From positions 806,001-870,000 of the forward strand of contig NC_089441.1 of assembly GCF_026210795.1 (NCBI RefSeq): a DNA stretch of 64,000 nt, given 5' to 3'. A program made the translations under genes and the position numbers. This DNA comes from Rhizophagus irregularis (taxonomy: Eukaryota > Glomeromycota > Glomeromycetes > Glomerales > Glomeraceae). Below the pieces are notes generated by a model. The model did no database searches, was not told the origin of the DNA, and worked only from the letters and a program-made list of their open reading frames with translations. Below, piece by piece: positions 1-11,892 of the stretch. Position 1 is the first letter of the stretch. Every line of letters starts with the position of its first letter.

Positions 1-1229
1 ATTTGAGGATATAAAGCAAATTGGTGAAGGTGGATTTTCCAAAGTATATTCTGCAATATGGATTGACGGTAAAGCAAAATATATTAAACAAAATGATGGA
101 AGTTGGAAAAAAAAGGAACCAGAACCTAAGAAAATTGCTTTGAAAAAATTAAATGAATCACAAAATATTTCAGCTGATTATTTAAATGAGGTATATTTAT
201 ACTTTTTATTTTTTTAATTAACTTTTAAAATATAAAGATTTATTACTGACTTTTAAATTTTTATAGATTAAAATATTTTGGAATTTTTATTTAAATGAAA
301 CTAGTGATGTTTACTTAAATTTTTATGGAATAACTAAAGATACAAAAACTAAAGAATTTATGATGATCATAGAATTAGCAAATCAAGGAAATTTGAGAAG
401 TGTTCTTTCAAATGATTTTAATAATATTTTTTGGAATGAGAAATTAAGTATCTTATCTAATATGATATTTGACCTTAAAGGTTTACATAAGCTGGGATAT
501 TTTCATAAAGATTTGCATAGTGGAAATGTATTACAGGATAATGAACATAATGAACATTCTTATATTTCAGATTTTGGATTATCAAGGCCATCAAATGAAC
601 CAAGATCATATGATAAAATTTATGGAGTATTACCATATATTGCTCCAGAAGTTTTGAATGGGGAACCATATACATTATCTTCTGATATCTATAGTTTTGG
701 TGTAATTATGACAGAATTATCATCTGGAAAACCTCCTTTTCATAATAGAAAACATGATATTAGCTTAGTATTAGAAATTTGCAATGGAATCAGACCTGAA
801 TTTGGAAAGGGAACTCCTGAAATTTATAAAAAATTAGCTTATAGATGTATGAGTGCTATTCCAAATCAAAGGCCAACAGCTAGTGAATTATGTGATATAT
901 TGGATTTTTGGAATTATACTTTTGAAGATGAATATCAAGAAGAAGAAAAATTTGGCTATAAAGGAAAAGAGATTAAAACTGTATTTGATGAAGCTAATAA
1001 AGAGATACCAAAAATCTCAACTACATATGAAAAAAATCCTGATGCAATATACACTAGTAGACTATTCACATTTAACAATTTGCCAAAACCCATCAATTCA
1101 TCTATTATTACTTCATATCTTGATGATGAAGATAATAAAGGTATTATGCTTGAACTATTACTATTATGATTATTCTTCTATATGAATCCTATAATTACTA
1201 ATTTTTTATCATTTTAATATATAGATTAA
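1..1229 (+). CDS. Protein kinase, copy 1 of tandem family (5' partial)
   Basis: TKL-like Ser/Thr protein kinase; the start lies left of the window. Exon 1 runs to 190 (reading frame begins at base 2) and carries the Gly-rich loop GEGGFSKVY and the ATP-binding lysine in IALKKLN. A phase-0 intron at 191-266 (GT..AG) leads to exon 2 at 267-1140. Exon 2 holds the catalytic loop HKDLHSGN (HRD replaced by HKD), the metal-binding DFG in ISDFGLS, the APE motif and the family tail IYTSRLFTFNNLPKP. By homology with copies 3-5 a phase-1 intron follows at 1141-1224. Splicing it gives an immediate TAA at 1227-1229, because about 11 bases of the last exon are missing. Without splicing the frame ends at 1169. 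Either way the conserved C-terminal peptide seen in copies 3-5 is lost, while the catalytic core looks intact. Substrate is unknown. Confidence 0.88.
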
Positions 1230-3377
1230 ATTATTTGATTTAGAGGTTCCTAATTAACTAAAATACAACATAGTTATTATGTTTACTACATATAATTATA
1301 TATTCGCTTATACTAAATTTTTACATTTAAACTATAGTTTAAATAATTGTTTTTTTTTCTATTCGTATTTTTAAAAAGATATATTCATTATTTATTTTAT
1401 TAAATTATTATATTTATATATATTATATATAACTTGATTTACTCATTATAATAAAAGATGAGTAAAATAACAATTTAACAATTTAAATATTATAAAATGC
1501 TCGCGAACTGTAAAATTCAGTGGTGATTATATTATAAAATCTAAATTTATATTACGACCTTTGGGAGAAAGGTAAATTCATCTTTCTACTTCCTTTATGA
1601 TAGCGACATATTCAAAGAAATATAAATTGGAAGTAAGTCCAAAAGAAACAGTCAAAATCGGTAAAATCAATATATTTAATCCTTTGTCTTAATTAATTCA
1701 AGGATGAATACTTATTCTGAAATTTAGCTATAATAATGATAATACTGTAATAATCTAGTAAAATGAATGAAAATTATAAGTATTTGAATAAAAATTTAAT
1801 GTTCTGAATTTGGAAGTTCGATCATATTTAAATTGGAAATACATGAAATACATGAACAATCTACCGTAAATTTTTCTGTCATTCATCTGCGTCACTACTA
1901 CTTCACTACTGCGTTTGACGAAAAATTTATTTTATAAAAGTTATTTACATATTTCTGCGTAGTGGGTATAAACGTTTTATAAATAATTTTGAATTGCGTA
2001 ACACGTGATTTGTCAGCGTCTGATCTATTCCGTAATTATTTTATTTCTTTTTTATTTTCAGAGTAATGAAAGGTACAGTACAGTAGGCATCAACCAAACA
2101 AAGAAACTTTACATAGGACGCAAGCACTATACACCAAATCACCCGAAGATAATATTACTTTAGTTGAAGAATAAAGGAAAATGTAGAGGGCATTCTACCT
2201 ACAAGTTCGAACTGAAAATGAAAAAAAAGCACTGAGGAAAAGAAAACGACCAAAAAAAGGGAAGGGAAAAAAAGCAGAAGCTAAAAAATCCCAAGGACCG
2301 AACCAAGGAACAAACAACTACCAACAAGCACCTAAACTACACCTCTGTTTCTATTTTCTACTACTATGGAACCCTACAAAAAGAATATTAGTCCAGGAAA
2401 CAAATTAGTTATGGTTTGAATAGTTTGATTGCTGTTGGGTCATGTGTACTTCCTATAAAAAGTTTTATCCGTTATTTCTGTAAAAAGATGGAATATAAAA
2501 CATGGATCGACATTTTTTATAGGGACTGTGTGTTTCGATGGCCAATCTGGTCTGGAAGTTTTAATGAAATTTTAATCGGATTTTTTTCAATGCGATCAGC
2601 CGCAGCAGATCAATTACTGTACGTTGATCATTTTTTTAGGACTCTTTTTTTTTTAAGATTAGTTTTTTAATAATAATATTTTTTTGGGCCGGATCTTTTT
2701 TTTCAATATTTTTTTTAGGTCTCTTTTTGTTAGACCAGAACTTTTTTAATATTAATAATTTTTCTAAATTTTTTTAAAACTGAATTTTAAATATTTTTCA
2801 TCCTTTAGATTTAGCTAGTTATTACTAATTAAAAACCATAATTAAAGTTAAAATGATAGTTTGTTAAAGCTTATATTTAAAGCTAAAATTAACTTTTGTA
2901 CAATACGCATTTGATAACAATACATTCCAAAATTGTTTTTATTACAAAATGCAGAAATTTTTAAATGAAAAGTTTCTTTGTAATAAAATTAAACTTTTTA
3001 TTGTTAAATTTATCATTACTACTGTATGTAGATCTTGACGATTTTTATTTTACTAATTTATTTTTCTTTTTTCTTTCTTTCGTTCTTTTATCTCTTAGGT
3101 TTGGATTGGTGATATAATCAAAATAAATAAATAAATATTTTTTTATTGGATAAATATGCCTTGTATGGTTTTTTAGTTAGAATAAGTATATTTTTTTTAC
3201 TTAAAAATAAGAAACATGTTAATATTATATAAGTTACAGCTAGTAGTATACTACTATAATTTATTTTTTTTTGCAAATTTTATCAATTTTAACTCAAAAT
3301 CCATTTAATAAATACTATACAATAGAGATTGTGGGATTGTGCAAAATAATTTTTCTATCCACCTCATGAAATCCCGT
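1230..3377. other. Intergenic, duplicated kinase 3' flank plus unassigned sequence
   Basis: About the first 800 bases are paralogous to the 3' flanks of kinase copies 2 and 3; a shared landmark is ACTTGATTTACTCATTATAA near 1432-1451. The rest of that flank includes the block around 1855-1915 that recurs near 6070 and 10353. A purine-rich, less AT-rich stretch at 2050-2400 and an open frame at 2416-2670 have no family signature. I see no supportable gene. Confidence 0.5.
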
Positions 3378-3505
3378 AAGTTGCTGATCTATTTGGAACT
3401 ACACGTGTGTATACAAGAAAAGGCTATTGGCGAATATGTTCTACGCCTATCACGGTTTAGCTCAACAAAATTAGCCCCCTGTATTACCATAATCTAAGCT
3501 GTATT
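3378..3505 (+). promoter_or_regulatory. Conserved upstream block of kinase copy 2
   Basis: This block lies 80-210 bp upstream of the start. It contains GTTGCTGATC, TATACAAGAAAAGG and AAAATTAGCCCCCTGTATTACC in order. The same order of motifs occurs upstream of copies 3, 4 and 5, although the spacers between them have diverged. This fits a shared promoter, but the duplicates may simply be young. Confidence 0.4.
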
Positions 3506-3585
3506 AGTTACTATGATACGAACTACTTTTCAATACATGCAACCATACAAAATTCCTTTCTTATAAATTTGAAAATAAAAAAACA

Positions 3586-5137
3586 ATGAGTTACAATTAT
3601 AAGGACGAGATGCAAATAGAATCTGAATTTAAAGAATTGAATATTTCTGATAGAAATCCAAAAATCAATCATAAAAATTGTTATCAACCAACCTTAGATG
3701 GTAAATTATGGTGTAAAGAATGTGTTCCTCATTGCATAATCGAAGGATGGACCAGCGAAAATAACGATATTGATAAATTTATCAAGGATACGATTTATAA
3801 TGCAAAATTAAAATATGATATTAATGCTAAAGTTGAATATCCATTATTTCTTGAATGGGTACCATTTGATAGATTTGAAGATGTAGAACAAATTGGAGAA
3901 GGTGGATTTTCTAAAGTATATTCTGCAATATGGATTGATGGTAAAGCAGAATATTTTAGACAAGATGATGGAAGTTGGAAAAAAAGAAATCCTAAGCCTA
4001 TAAAAGTAGCTTTGAAAAAATTAAATGAATCACAAAACATTTCAACTAATTATTTAAATGAGGTACTATATTTGACATTTCTTTATTATTATTTAATTTT
4101 TAAAAATATAAAGATTTATTATTTCAATTTTATTAACTTTTAAATTTTTGTAGATTAAAACTTTTTGGAATATTTATTTTTATGATACTAATTATTTAAA
4201 ATTTTATGGAATAACTAAAGATACAGAAACTAAAGAATTTATGATGATTATAGAATTAGCAAATCAAGGGAATTTGAGAAGTGTTCTTTCAAATAATTTT
4301 AATAATATTTTTTGGTATAAGAAAATAAAAGACTTACATGATATAGCATACGATCTTAAAAATTTACATGAATTGGGATATTTTCATAAAGATTTTCATA
4401 GTGGAAATATATTACAGAATCTTGAAAAAAGCGACATAAGTTATTCGTATATTTCTGATTTTGGATTATCTGGACCATCAAATGAACAAAAATTGGATGA
4501 TAAAATTTGTGGGGTATTACCATATATTGCTCCAGAAGTTTTGAATAGAGAACCATACACATTATCCTCTGATATTTATAGTTTTGGTGTAATTATGACA
4601 GAATTATCATCTGGAAAACCTCCTTTTTATAATAGAAAACATGATATTAGCTTAGGATTAGAAATTTGCAATGGAATCAGACCCGAATTTGGAAAGGGAA
4701 CTCCTGAAATTTATAAAAAATTAGCTTATAGATGTATGAGTGCTATTCCAAATCAAAGACCAACAGCAAGTGAATTATATGACATATTAGATTTTTGGTT
4801 TAAATCTCATGAGAATGAATATTATCAGGAAGAGAAATTTGGTTATAAAAGAGAAGAGATCAAAGCTATTTTTGATGAAGCTGATGATGAGATACCAAAT
4901 ATTACAACATCATATGAAAAAAATCCTGATGCAATATACACTAGTAGGATATTCACTTTTAGTAATTTGCCAAAACCTGTTAATTCATCTATTATTACTT
5001 CATATATTGATGAAGATAATGAAGGTATATTAAATTATTACTTTCATTACAGTATGTATATGATTAATTCCATAATTACTAATTTTTTATCATTTTTAAT
5101 AGATGGTCAAGATTCTAAATTATTGATTTTTAATTAG
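3586..5137 (+). CDS. Protein kinase, copy 2 of tandem family
   Basis: Predicted 460-aa TKL-like protein kinase. Exons are 3586-4062, 4154-5024 and 5103-5137; the first intron is phase 0 and the second phase 1, as in the paralogues. The N-terminus carries a Cys cluster (C32, C43, C46, C50), then WTSENNDIDKFI. The kinase domain has the Gly loop GEGGFSKV at 104-111, the VALK lysine K144, HKDFHSGN with catalytic D239 and N244, DFG at D261 and APE at about 285. The ATG at 3586 matches the N-terminus of copy 5. The last intron is 78 bp, a multiple of three, so retention would keep the frame open. In the last exon one base is missing from the TTATTTGAT run of the paralogues, so the tail reads DGQDSKLLIFN and stops early. 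The catalytic residues are intact, so it is probably functional. Confidence 0.9.
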
Positions 5138-6905
5138 ATTATTACGTTTACTACTACATATGACTAGGAAACGGAAATCGTTAAAGTCCGTCGCGTCGGT
5201 ATCTTTTTTTATTAAAAAAAAATTGTTTACGAAAATAGCATAGTATAAAAATACGTAACACCAAATAATATAAGCAGTGTTACAAAATCATCAGTGAAAC
5301 AAGTAAAAGTGATACACAATCAAGAAGGAAAAAGCAGGGGTAATTAGTGAGGTGGCGTCAGCGGATGTACAGAAGAAAAATTTCATGGGTTGATCCAAAA
5401 TTGTTAGTTCGTTATAAGTGCTCTACAATAGAAAGTCCTTCGCTACGCTCCGGACAATTATATATAGCTTATCTGTTATAAATTATAGTGAATCAAATAT
5501 TTTGGTATTTTAAATTTTAATTTGTTATTTCTTTTATATTTCGTATTTTTTTAGGTATATATATTCATTGTTTATCTTATTAAATTATTATATCTATATG
5601 TACTATTATATATAACTTGATTTACTCATTATAATAAAAGGAACAATTTAACAAATTAAATATCATAAAATGCGCTCAGATTTTAAAACTAAATGGTAAT
5701 TATGTTAGGAAAATCTAAATTTATATATATTACGAATTTTAATAAAAAGTAAATTCATCTTTTTACTACTGCGCTTACACATTCAAATAAAATAAAAAGT
5801 GGAAAATAAATCTAAAAAAAATAATTAAATCATTAAAATTAATGTAATTTTAGTTGTTTACATTAATTAATTTAAGGATAAAGGTATTTATAGTTTTTAC
5901 ATTACATACGAACGTTGTTATTACTTTGAAATTTAAACAAGTTAGCTATAATAATGTGTATAACCCAAAAATTAGTAAAATGAATGATAAAAAAATAATC
6001 TTCTAATTTTAATACTCCGTATTTGAAAGTTCAATAAATAAATATTGTTTAAATTGAAAATAAGTGAACAATCTACTATAGATTTATCTGTCGTCCATTT
6101 GCGTCGCTACTATTATTCATTGCATTGGACGAAGAATTATTTTATAATATTAATAGGTGCAATATAATTTCTTTTTCTTAGTAAAATATATCCTAATCCA
6201 CTCAATAATATACAGTAGAAATTGTGGGAATCGTTCCTATTCCTCAATGGTTTATTGTTTCGACTACCTTTCTAAAATAAAATATAATTAACGTGTTATT
6301 CTATTAAAAACTAAAATATAATACATAAATTTTAAATAGCTCGTGGAATTTTTATGCAATGCTTTGGTTTCATCCTTTTATGGTTTAGTTATATTACTCA
6401 TTCTTAATTGTATTTATTAATCAATATTGTATATACAGTATATGATATATCATTGAACATGCGTGATAAAAAATAATAATGGCTTATACTTTATATAAAT
6501 TAAACAAATTATACATTTATTAATAATTTTCTTGAATGAGAATGAATATTAATTATTAGTGAAAAACAAAAAAAAGTTTATATCTTTAATTTACGGAATG
6601 AAAAGATTTGTATAGTTATTATTGGATTTATTTATTAAATTAATTTCAAATTTTTAACAAAAAAATGTTTATAATTATTGATTTTTTCTGTCACGCCAAT
6701 ATTGATTTGTGCGAATAAGATTTGTGTTACTTTTATTTATAAAGCATCAATTCTAGGCTAATAGATAATAAAATAATACAAAAAAATATCATGAAATTAT
6801 GTCTTTGTAGGAAGAATCCGAACAATAAATAATGAGAGGAATGAATTTTATAAAAAAAAAAATCTCGATGATAACTGTTCATACAATTTTGGAAATCGAT
6901 GACAA
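5138..6905. other. Intergenic between kinase copies 2 and 3
   Basis: This is mostly paralogous to the 3' flank of copies 1 and 3. The exception is about 300 bp of less AT-rich sequence at roughly 5163-5462, which interrupts the alignment and is listed separately. From about 6130 to 6900 I see only AT-rich unique sequence and no gene. Confidence 0.45.
5163..5462. mobile_element. Probable ~300-bp insertion in the copy 2 flank
   Basis: Copies 1 and 3 read through from TTTACTACATATAA to AT-rich sequence. Copy 2 has about 300 bp of distinct sequence at this point, starting near GACTAGGAAACGG and ending near the inverted pair GTCCttcgctacgctcCGGAC. No clear target duplication is visible, so the class is unknown; a SINE or MITE is possible. 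Confidence 0.35.
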
Positions 6906-7055
6906 ATCCTGTGTTAGTTGCTGATCAACTTAGTACTATACAGTATACATTACGCGCATGTATACAAAAAAAGGACCAATGGCAAATTTATGTCCTATGT
7001 CTATCGCAGTTTAGCACAACAAAAAATTAGCCCCTTGTATTGCCATATTCTGTTA
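6906..7055 (+). promoter_or_regulatory. Conserved upstream block of kinase copy 3
   Basis: The same ordered motifs as upstream of copy 2 are present: GTTGCTGATCAACTTAG, TATACAAAAAAAGGACC and AAAATTAGCCCCTTGTATTG, ending about 85 bp before the ATG. Confidence 0.4.
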
Positions 7056-7138
7056 TTATGTTACGACTCTATAAATAATTCTTTTTAACCATACAAATGA
7101 TACAAAATTTCATTTTTATAAGCTTAAGAATAAAAAAA

Positions 7139-8660
7139 ATGAGCAACGATAATAAGTACGAGATACAAATGGAATCTGAATTTAATAAATTGAATATTTC
7201 TGATAGAAATCCAAACATCAATCATGAAAATTGTTATAAACCAAATGATGGCAAATTATGGTGTAAAGAATGTGTTCCTCATTGTATAGTTGAAGGATGG
7301 ACCAGTGGAAATAATGACATTGATGAATTTATCAAGGATACGATTTATAATGCAAAATTAAAATATTGTGATGACGGTAAAAAATACCCATCATTTCTTG
7401 AATGGGTACCATTTGATAAATTTGTAGAAATAAAACAAATTGGCGAGGGTGGATTCTCTAAAGTATATTCTGCAATATGGATTGATAATAAAGTAAAATA
7501 TATTAGACAAAATGATGGAAGTTGGAAAAAAGGAGAATCCGCTAAACCTATAAAAGTAGCTCTGAAAAAATTAAATGATTCACAAAATATTTCTGTTGAA
7601 TACTTAAATGAGGTATAGATATACTTTTTTATTGTTAATTTAGAGATTTATAACTACAATTTATTGACTTAAATTTTTGTAGATTAAAACACTTTGGAAT
7701 ATTTATTTTAATGAAACTACTTATTTAAAATTTTACGGAATAACTAAAGATATAAAAACTAAAGAATTTATGATGATTATACAATTAGCAAATAAAGGAA
7801 GTTTGAGATGTATTCTTTCAAGTAATTTTGATCATATTTTTTGGAATGAGAAATTAAAATTCTTATATGATATGGTATATGACCTTAAAAATTTACATAA
7901 ATTAGGATATTGCCATAAAGATTTTCATAGTGGAAATATGTTACAGAATTGTAATAAGTTTTTAAATAGTGTTACTTATATTTCAGATTTTGGATTATCA
8001 GGGCCATCAAATCAAAGATCAAATAATAAAATATGTGGAGTATTACCATACATTGCTCCAGAAGTTTTAAATGGAGAACCATATACATTATCTTCTGATA
8101 TCTATAGTTTTGGTATAATTATGACAGAATTATCGTCCGGAAAACCTCCTTTTTATAATAGAAAACACGATATTAGCTTATCATTAGAAATATGTAATGG
8201 AGTCAGACCTGAATTTGGAAAAGGAACTCCTGAAATTTATAAGAAATTAGCCTATAGATGCATGAGTGCTGTTCCAAATCAAAGACCAACAGCAGATGAA
8301 TTATATGACGCATTAAAATTTTGGTATCATCCTAGTGGTGAAGATGAAAGAGATAAATTTGGTTATAAAGGAAAAAAGATTAAAGCTATATTTAATGAAG
8401 CTGATAATGAGATACTAAACATTTCAACTTCATACGAAAAAAATCCTGATGCAATATACACTAGTAGGGTATTCACATTTAGTAATTTGCCAAAACCTGT
8501 TAATTCACCTATTGTTACATCATATCTTAATGATGATGACGAAGAAAATAAAGGTATTATTACTATTATATTTATTACTAGTAATTTTGTAATTACTAAT
8601 TTTTTCATTTTAATAGATTGTCAGGATTCTAAATTATTTGATTTAGAAGTTCCCAATTAA
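7139..8660 (+). CDS. Protein kinase, copy 3 of tandem family
   Basis: Predicted 462-aa TKL-like protein kinase. Exons are 7139-7612, 7683-8553 and 8617-8660. An in-frame ATG exists at 7097, but homology to copy 2 (MSYNYKDE against MSNDNKYE) favours 7139. The N-terminal Cys cluster (NCYKP, WCKECVPHC), WTSGNNDIDEFI, Gly loop GEGGFSKVY, VALKK lysine, catalytic loop HKDFHSGN, ISDFGLSGPSN and IAPEVLN are all present. The third exon gives the full family tail DCQDSKLFDLEVPN, shared with copies 4 and 5, which supports both the intron call and the integrity of this copy. The last intron is 63 bp and its retention is in frame. No damage is visible. Confidence 0.92.
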
Positions 8661-9093
8661 TTATAATCAGAATATAACGCAGTAGTATGTATATTACGTT
8701 TACTACATATAATGTATTCACTTATACTAATTTTTTTCATTTAAATTATATCTGAAACAAATATTTCAGTACTTTTAAAATTTCAATTTATTATTCGTAT
8801 TTTTAAAAGATATAATAATTATTCACTTATTATACATTTATATATTATATATGACTTGATTTACTAAAAGAAGTATAAAGTAACAATTTAACTTAAATAT
8901 TATAAAATGCTTGCGGACTGTGAAATTGAGTGGTAATTATATTAGGAAAATCTAAATTTATAATATTACGAATTTTAATAAAAAATAAATATTTGTCTTT
9001 TACGATAACGAAATGTTGGAACAGTAAAATCAATGTAATTTAATCCTTTACATTAATTAATTTAAGGATTAAGTATAAAGGTATTTATAGAAT
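8661..9093. other. Kinase copy 3 3' flank
   Basis: AT-rich 3' flank paralogous to those of copies 1 and 2. It continues beyond the inserted element at 9094-9851 to about 10380, where the GAACAATCTACTATAGATTT landmark recurs. No gene is seen. Confidence 0.5.
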
Positions 9094-9851
9094 TATCCCT
9101 TAAACCGTAAGCAATTGCGGGCAAATTTGCCCGCAATTTTACCAAATTTCAGCTCTCATCTAATTTTATGAAAAATAAAGCAATTTTAATAAAATTTTTT
9201 TTCAAAATAGTTTAAATTATATATTATGCAGCAATTATTATCATTTATAAATTATATATTAGAAAATCGAAAATTATCCATTGGTCAAAAGTTGTATTTT
9301 AAGATAATCACAAAATTTTAAAATCTTTGCACTTAACTTTGCCGATTTCATTGATAATTAATTGTATCTATATAAAAGCTTAATAGAATATGTAGAATTT
9401 GGTATGAGAAACAACTTTTGTTAATATGATTTTTGATGTTTATAAGCAGGATTTTGACTTAATATAGAACCTAAATGATAATTTTATTATACATTTTAAT
9501 TATATACTCATAAAAATCAATTTTTTTTATCTCTATTTTGTTTATTATAATGCAAAATTTTATAATGAAAATAAAAAGTTATAATAAATATTCAAATAGA
9601 GAAAAAATATGATAAGAAAAGTCTAGATTTTATTATATAAAAATTCCAATACTATTTTTGCGGGTTAATTTCTCATCCAATTTTAATGATCAACCGCATA
9701 TCTAACTCATACAATTTATGGCCAGAATGTAGATCAATTTGGCTACAAAATTATGTGACGATCTGGCCAAAATTAAAGAATTTTTTATAGCGTCACTTAT
9801 TCTAATTTAGAAGTTGCGGGCAAATTTGCCCGCAAAACGGTTTAAGGGATA
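9094..9851. mobile_element. Non-autonomous DNA element with palindromic subtermini
   Basis: About 758 bp with terminal inverted repeats TATCCCTTAAACCG and CGGTTTAAGGGATA. Just inside each end lies a copy of one perfect palindrome whose half-site is TTGCGGGCAAA: 26 bp at 9113-9138 and 22 bp at 9814-9835. The flanking sequence joins up (GGTATTTATAG with GTTTTTACATT) and matches the uninterrupted site near 5886-5908 in the copy 2 flank. That shows an insertion after the kinase duplication. There is no coding capacity. The exact target duplication is ambiguous (possibly ATAG). Confidence 0.7.
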
Positions 9852-9997
9852 GTTTTTACATTAACTCTGAAAATTAGAGAAGTATTATAATATAATCCAA
9901 AAATAGTAAAATGGGTGAAATTTATAAATTTTAATAAAAAAAACATTCTTTGAATTTTTATTGTGAAAGTTTAATCAACGTTGGATCATTATTTTAT

Positions 9998-10335
9998 TTG
10001 TTCTATAATAACAATCATTGCGGAACTTCGGCAAAAGCTCTGCTGCGCCCTCGGGAATTAAATATTGACTTAAAGACACATGTGATATCGATTAAGCTTT
10101 TTCCCTAAAAAATGTCAAATAATGACGTGCGTTTAACGCTGGGAAAATGAGTTAGATAGTGAGAAAATTGGTTAGACACAAGATTTGGGGTACAAAAAAT
10201 TTTTTTTGGCTTATTTTTGACTGTTCACTAATAAATTTTATAAAAATCTGGTGATTGAAATACTGTCAAATATTTATTTAATTTAACATGACGGGCAAAT
10301 TTTGGGGTATTTCATAAATCCGCCGTGATGTATTA
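9998..10335. mobile_element. Probable ~330-bp insertion in the copy 3 flank
   Basis: In copies 1 and 2 a GAAGTTC or GAAAGTTC run is followed almost directly by ATTTAAATTG. In copy 3 about 330 bp separates them, including the GC-richer stretch near 10019-10055 and CCGCCGTGATG near the right end. This is an insertion judged by paralogue comparison only; the ends are not resolved. Confidence 0.35.
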
Positions 10336-10655
10336 TTTAAATTGAAAGTACGTGAACAATCTACTATAGATTTCTCTGTCGTCCGGCGCTACCATTTTTC
10401 GTTGCATTAGACGAAAGAAATCATATTAATAAACACAATATAATTTTATGAAATTATGAGAATTGTTCCTTTTCAATGGTTTGTTGTTTTGACCACCTTT
10501 CTAAAATAAAAATATGATTGACGCATTTATTCTTGACAGCTAATAACCCGCGGAGTTTTTATGCAATGTTTGGGTTCGCGGATTTATATAGTACCTGTGT
10601 TCAATCTTTTTTCGGTTGATTTATGTTAAATTCTTAATTAATTACTTTATTTAAA

Positions 10656-11892
10656 CTTAGAGGTTTGAACCGACCGAAAAAACCTTAACCGATTAATAAT
10701 CGATTAACCAGCTACCATAATCGAATAATAATCGATTAATTAATCGGTTAATCGGTTAAATGTATAAATTTTAAGCTTATAGTAAGTTTATTTTATTTTA
10801 TTTATATTTTAACAATTTTAACCTGCAATTAACAAATTTTGTGATTTTTCGCGTACTATATCACATGACATAATTAATGTTTCGAAATATATTTTTTTAC
10901 ACAAATACTTAATTACAAGAAATATTTATAAATAGCGTTAAAAAAAATAAAAATAAAAATAAAAATATAAGAAATTTCAAATTTTGTAAAGACAATTTCT
11001 TAATTTACACTGGGTGTTCATCACGTAACTTTATTAAAAAGTTATGTAAAAATTAATTTTTAATAAATATGATTTTAAAAGGAACATGTAGTATATATAT
11101 TTTTATCTGTTCTGCAAGTTTACTTAAAGCGTCAAAGTTGATTTTGAATGTCGATTTTGATTTATTTAACAAATTCTTTTTTTTTTTCCTGTTTTTCGTA
11201 AAATTTAATTCTGCGCAACATTAAATGATCAGCATAGAAAATTTACTTTTTTGTGAAATTCGTAAAACACCTCGTGTACAAATAGAAAGCGTTATTTTTT
11301 CTAAATTCAAGAAATAAAAATTTATTAGTTTAATATACACAAAACTCTTTTCGGACGTAGAAGATAATTTTTAATTTTTTTTTGTTTGCTTACTTTGTTA
11401 TTAGTAGGTGATTCCACCTTTTAGAAATTGTAGTGGAAGATGCAAACTTTGACGACCCAGATAAAGATTATTTAATATTTTCAACATTCCTATAATCAAT
11501 ATATTCAGAAAAATCATCATTCAGTTCGTTATCATTCATGTTAAATAGCCATTTTTAATAAAGTTTTATTTAAAATAAAATCAATTTAAATTTTTTTATT
11601 TTTTTTTACGTAAAATCAATAAAAAAAAATGTTTGTGTTTGTGATTTAACTAAATTTGTTAAACTCAAAAAAAATAATAATAAGATAATCTGCATTTTTA
11701 ACCGATTAAAATATTCGATTAAATTATTCGGTTAAATTATTCGATTAAATTATTCGGTTAAATTATTCGGTTAAATTATTCAATTAAATTATTCGGTTAA
11801 ATTATTCGATTAAATTATTCGGTTAAATTATTTGACCTAAATCGGTTAACTGACTTAATTGATTAATTAATCGATAAATCTCCAATCTCTAT
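10656..11892. mobile_element. AT-rich repeat element with TCGGTTAA arrays at both ends
   Basis: The left part (10670-10770) is crowded with AACCGATTAA and TAATCGATTA motifs. The right part (11698-11880) holds a tandem array and the same motifs in inverse orientation. The ends are weakly inverted (TAGAGGTTTGAA and, reversed, TAGAGATTGGAGA). The internal kilobase has no coding capacity. This looks like a non-autonomous hAT-type element with subterminal binding-site arrays, but no clean target duplication was found. Confidence 0.4.
11698..11840. repeat. 13-bp tandem repeat array
   Basis: About ten consecutive units of GGTTAAATTATTC with variants in which GG is replaced by GA or AA. They lie at the right side of the AT-rich element. 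Confidence 0.75.

Noticed and set aside
2416-2670. 84-codon open frame
   Set aside because: It has no family signature and lies in a less AT-rich noncoding patch; no intron or promoter support.
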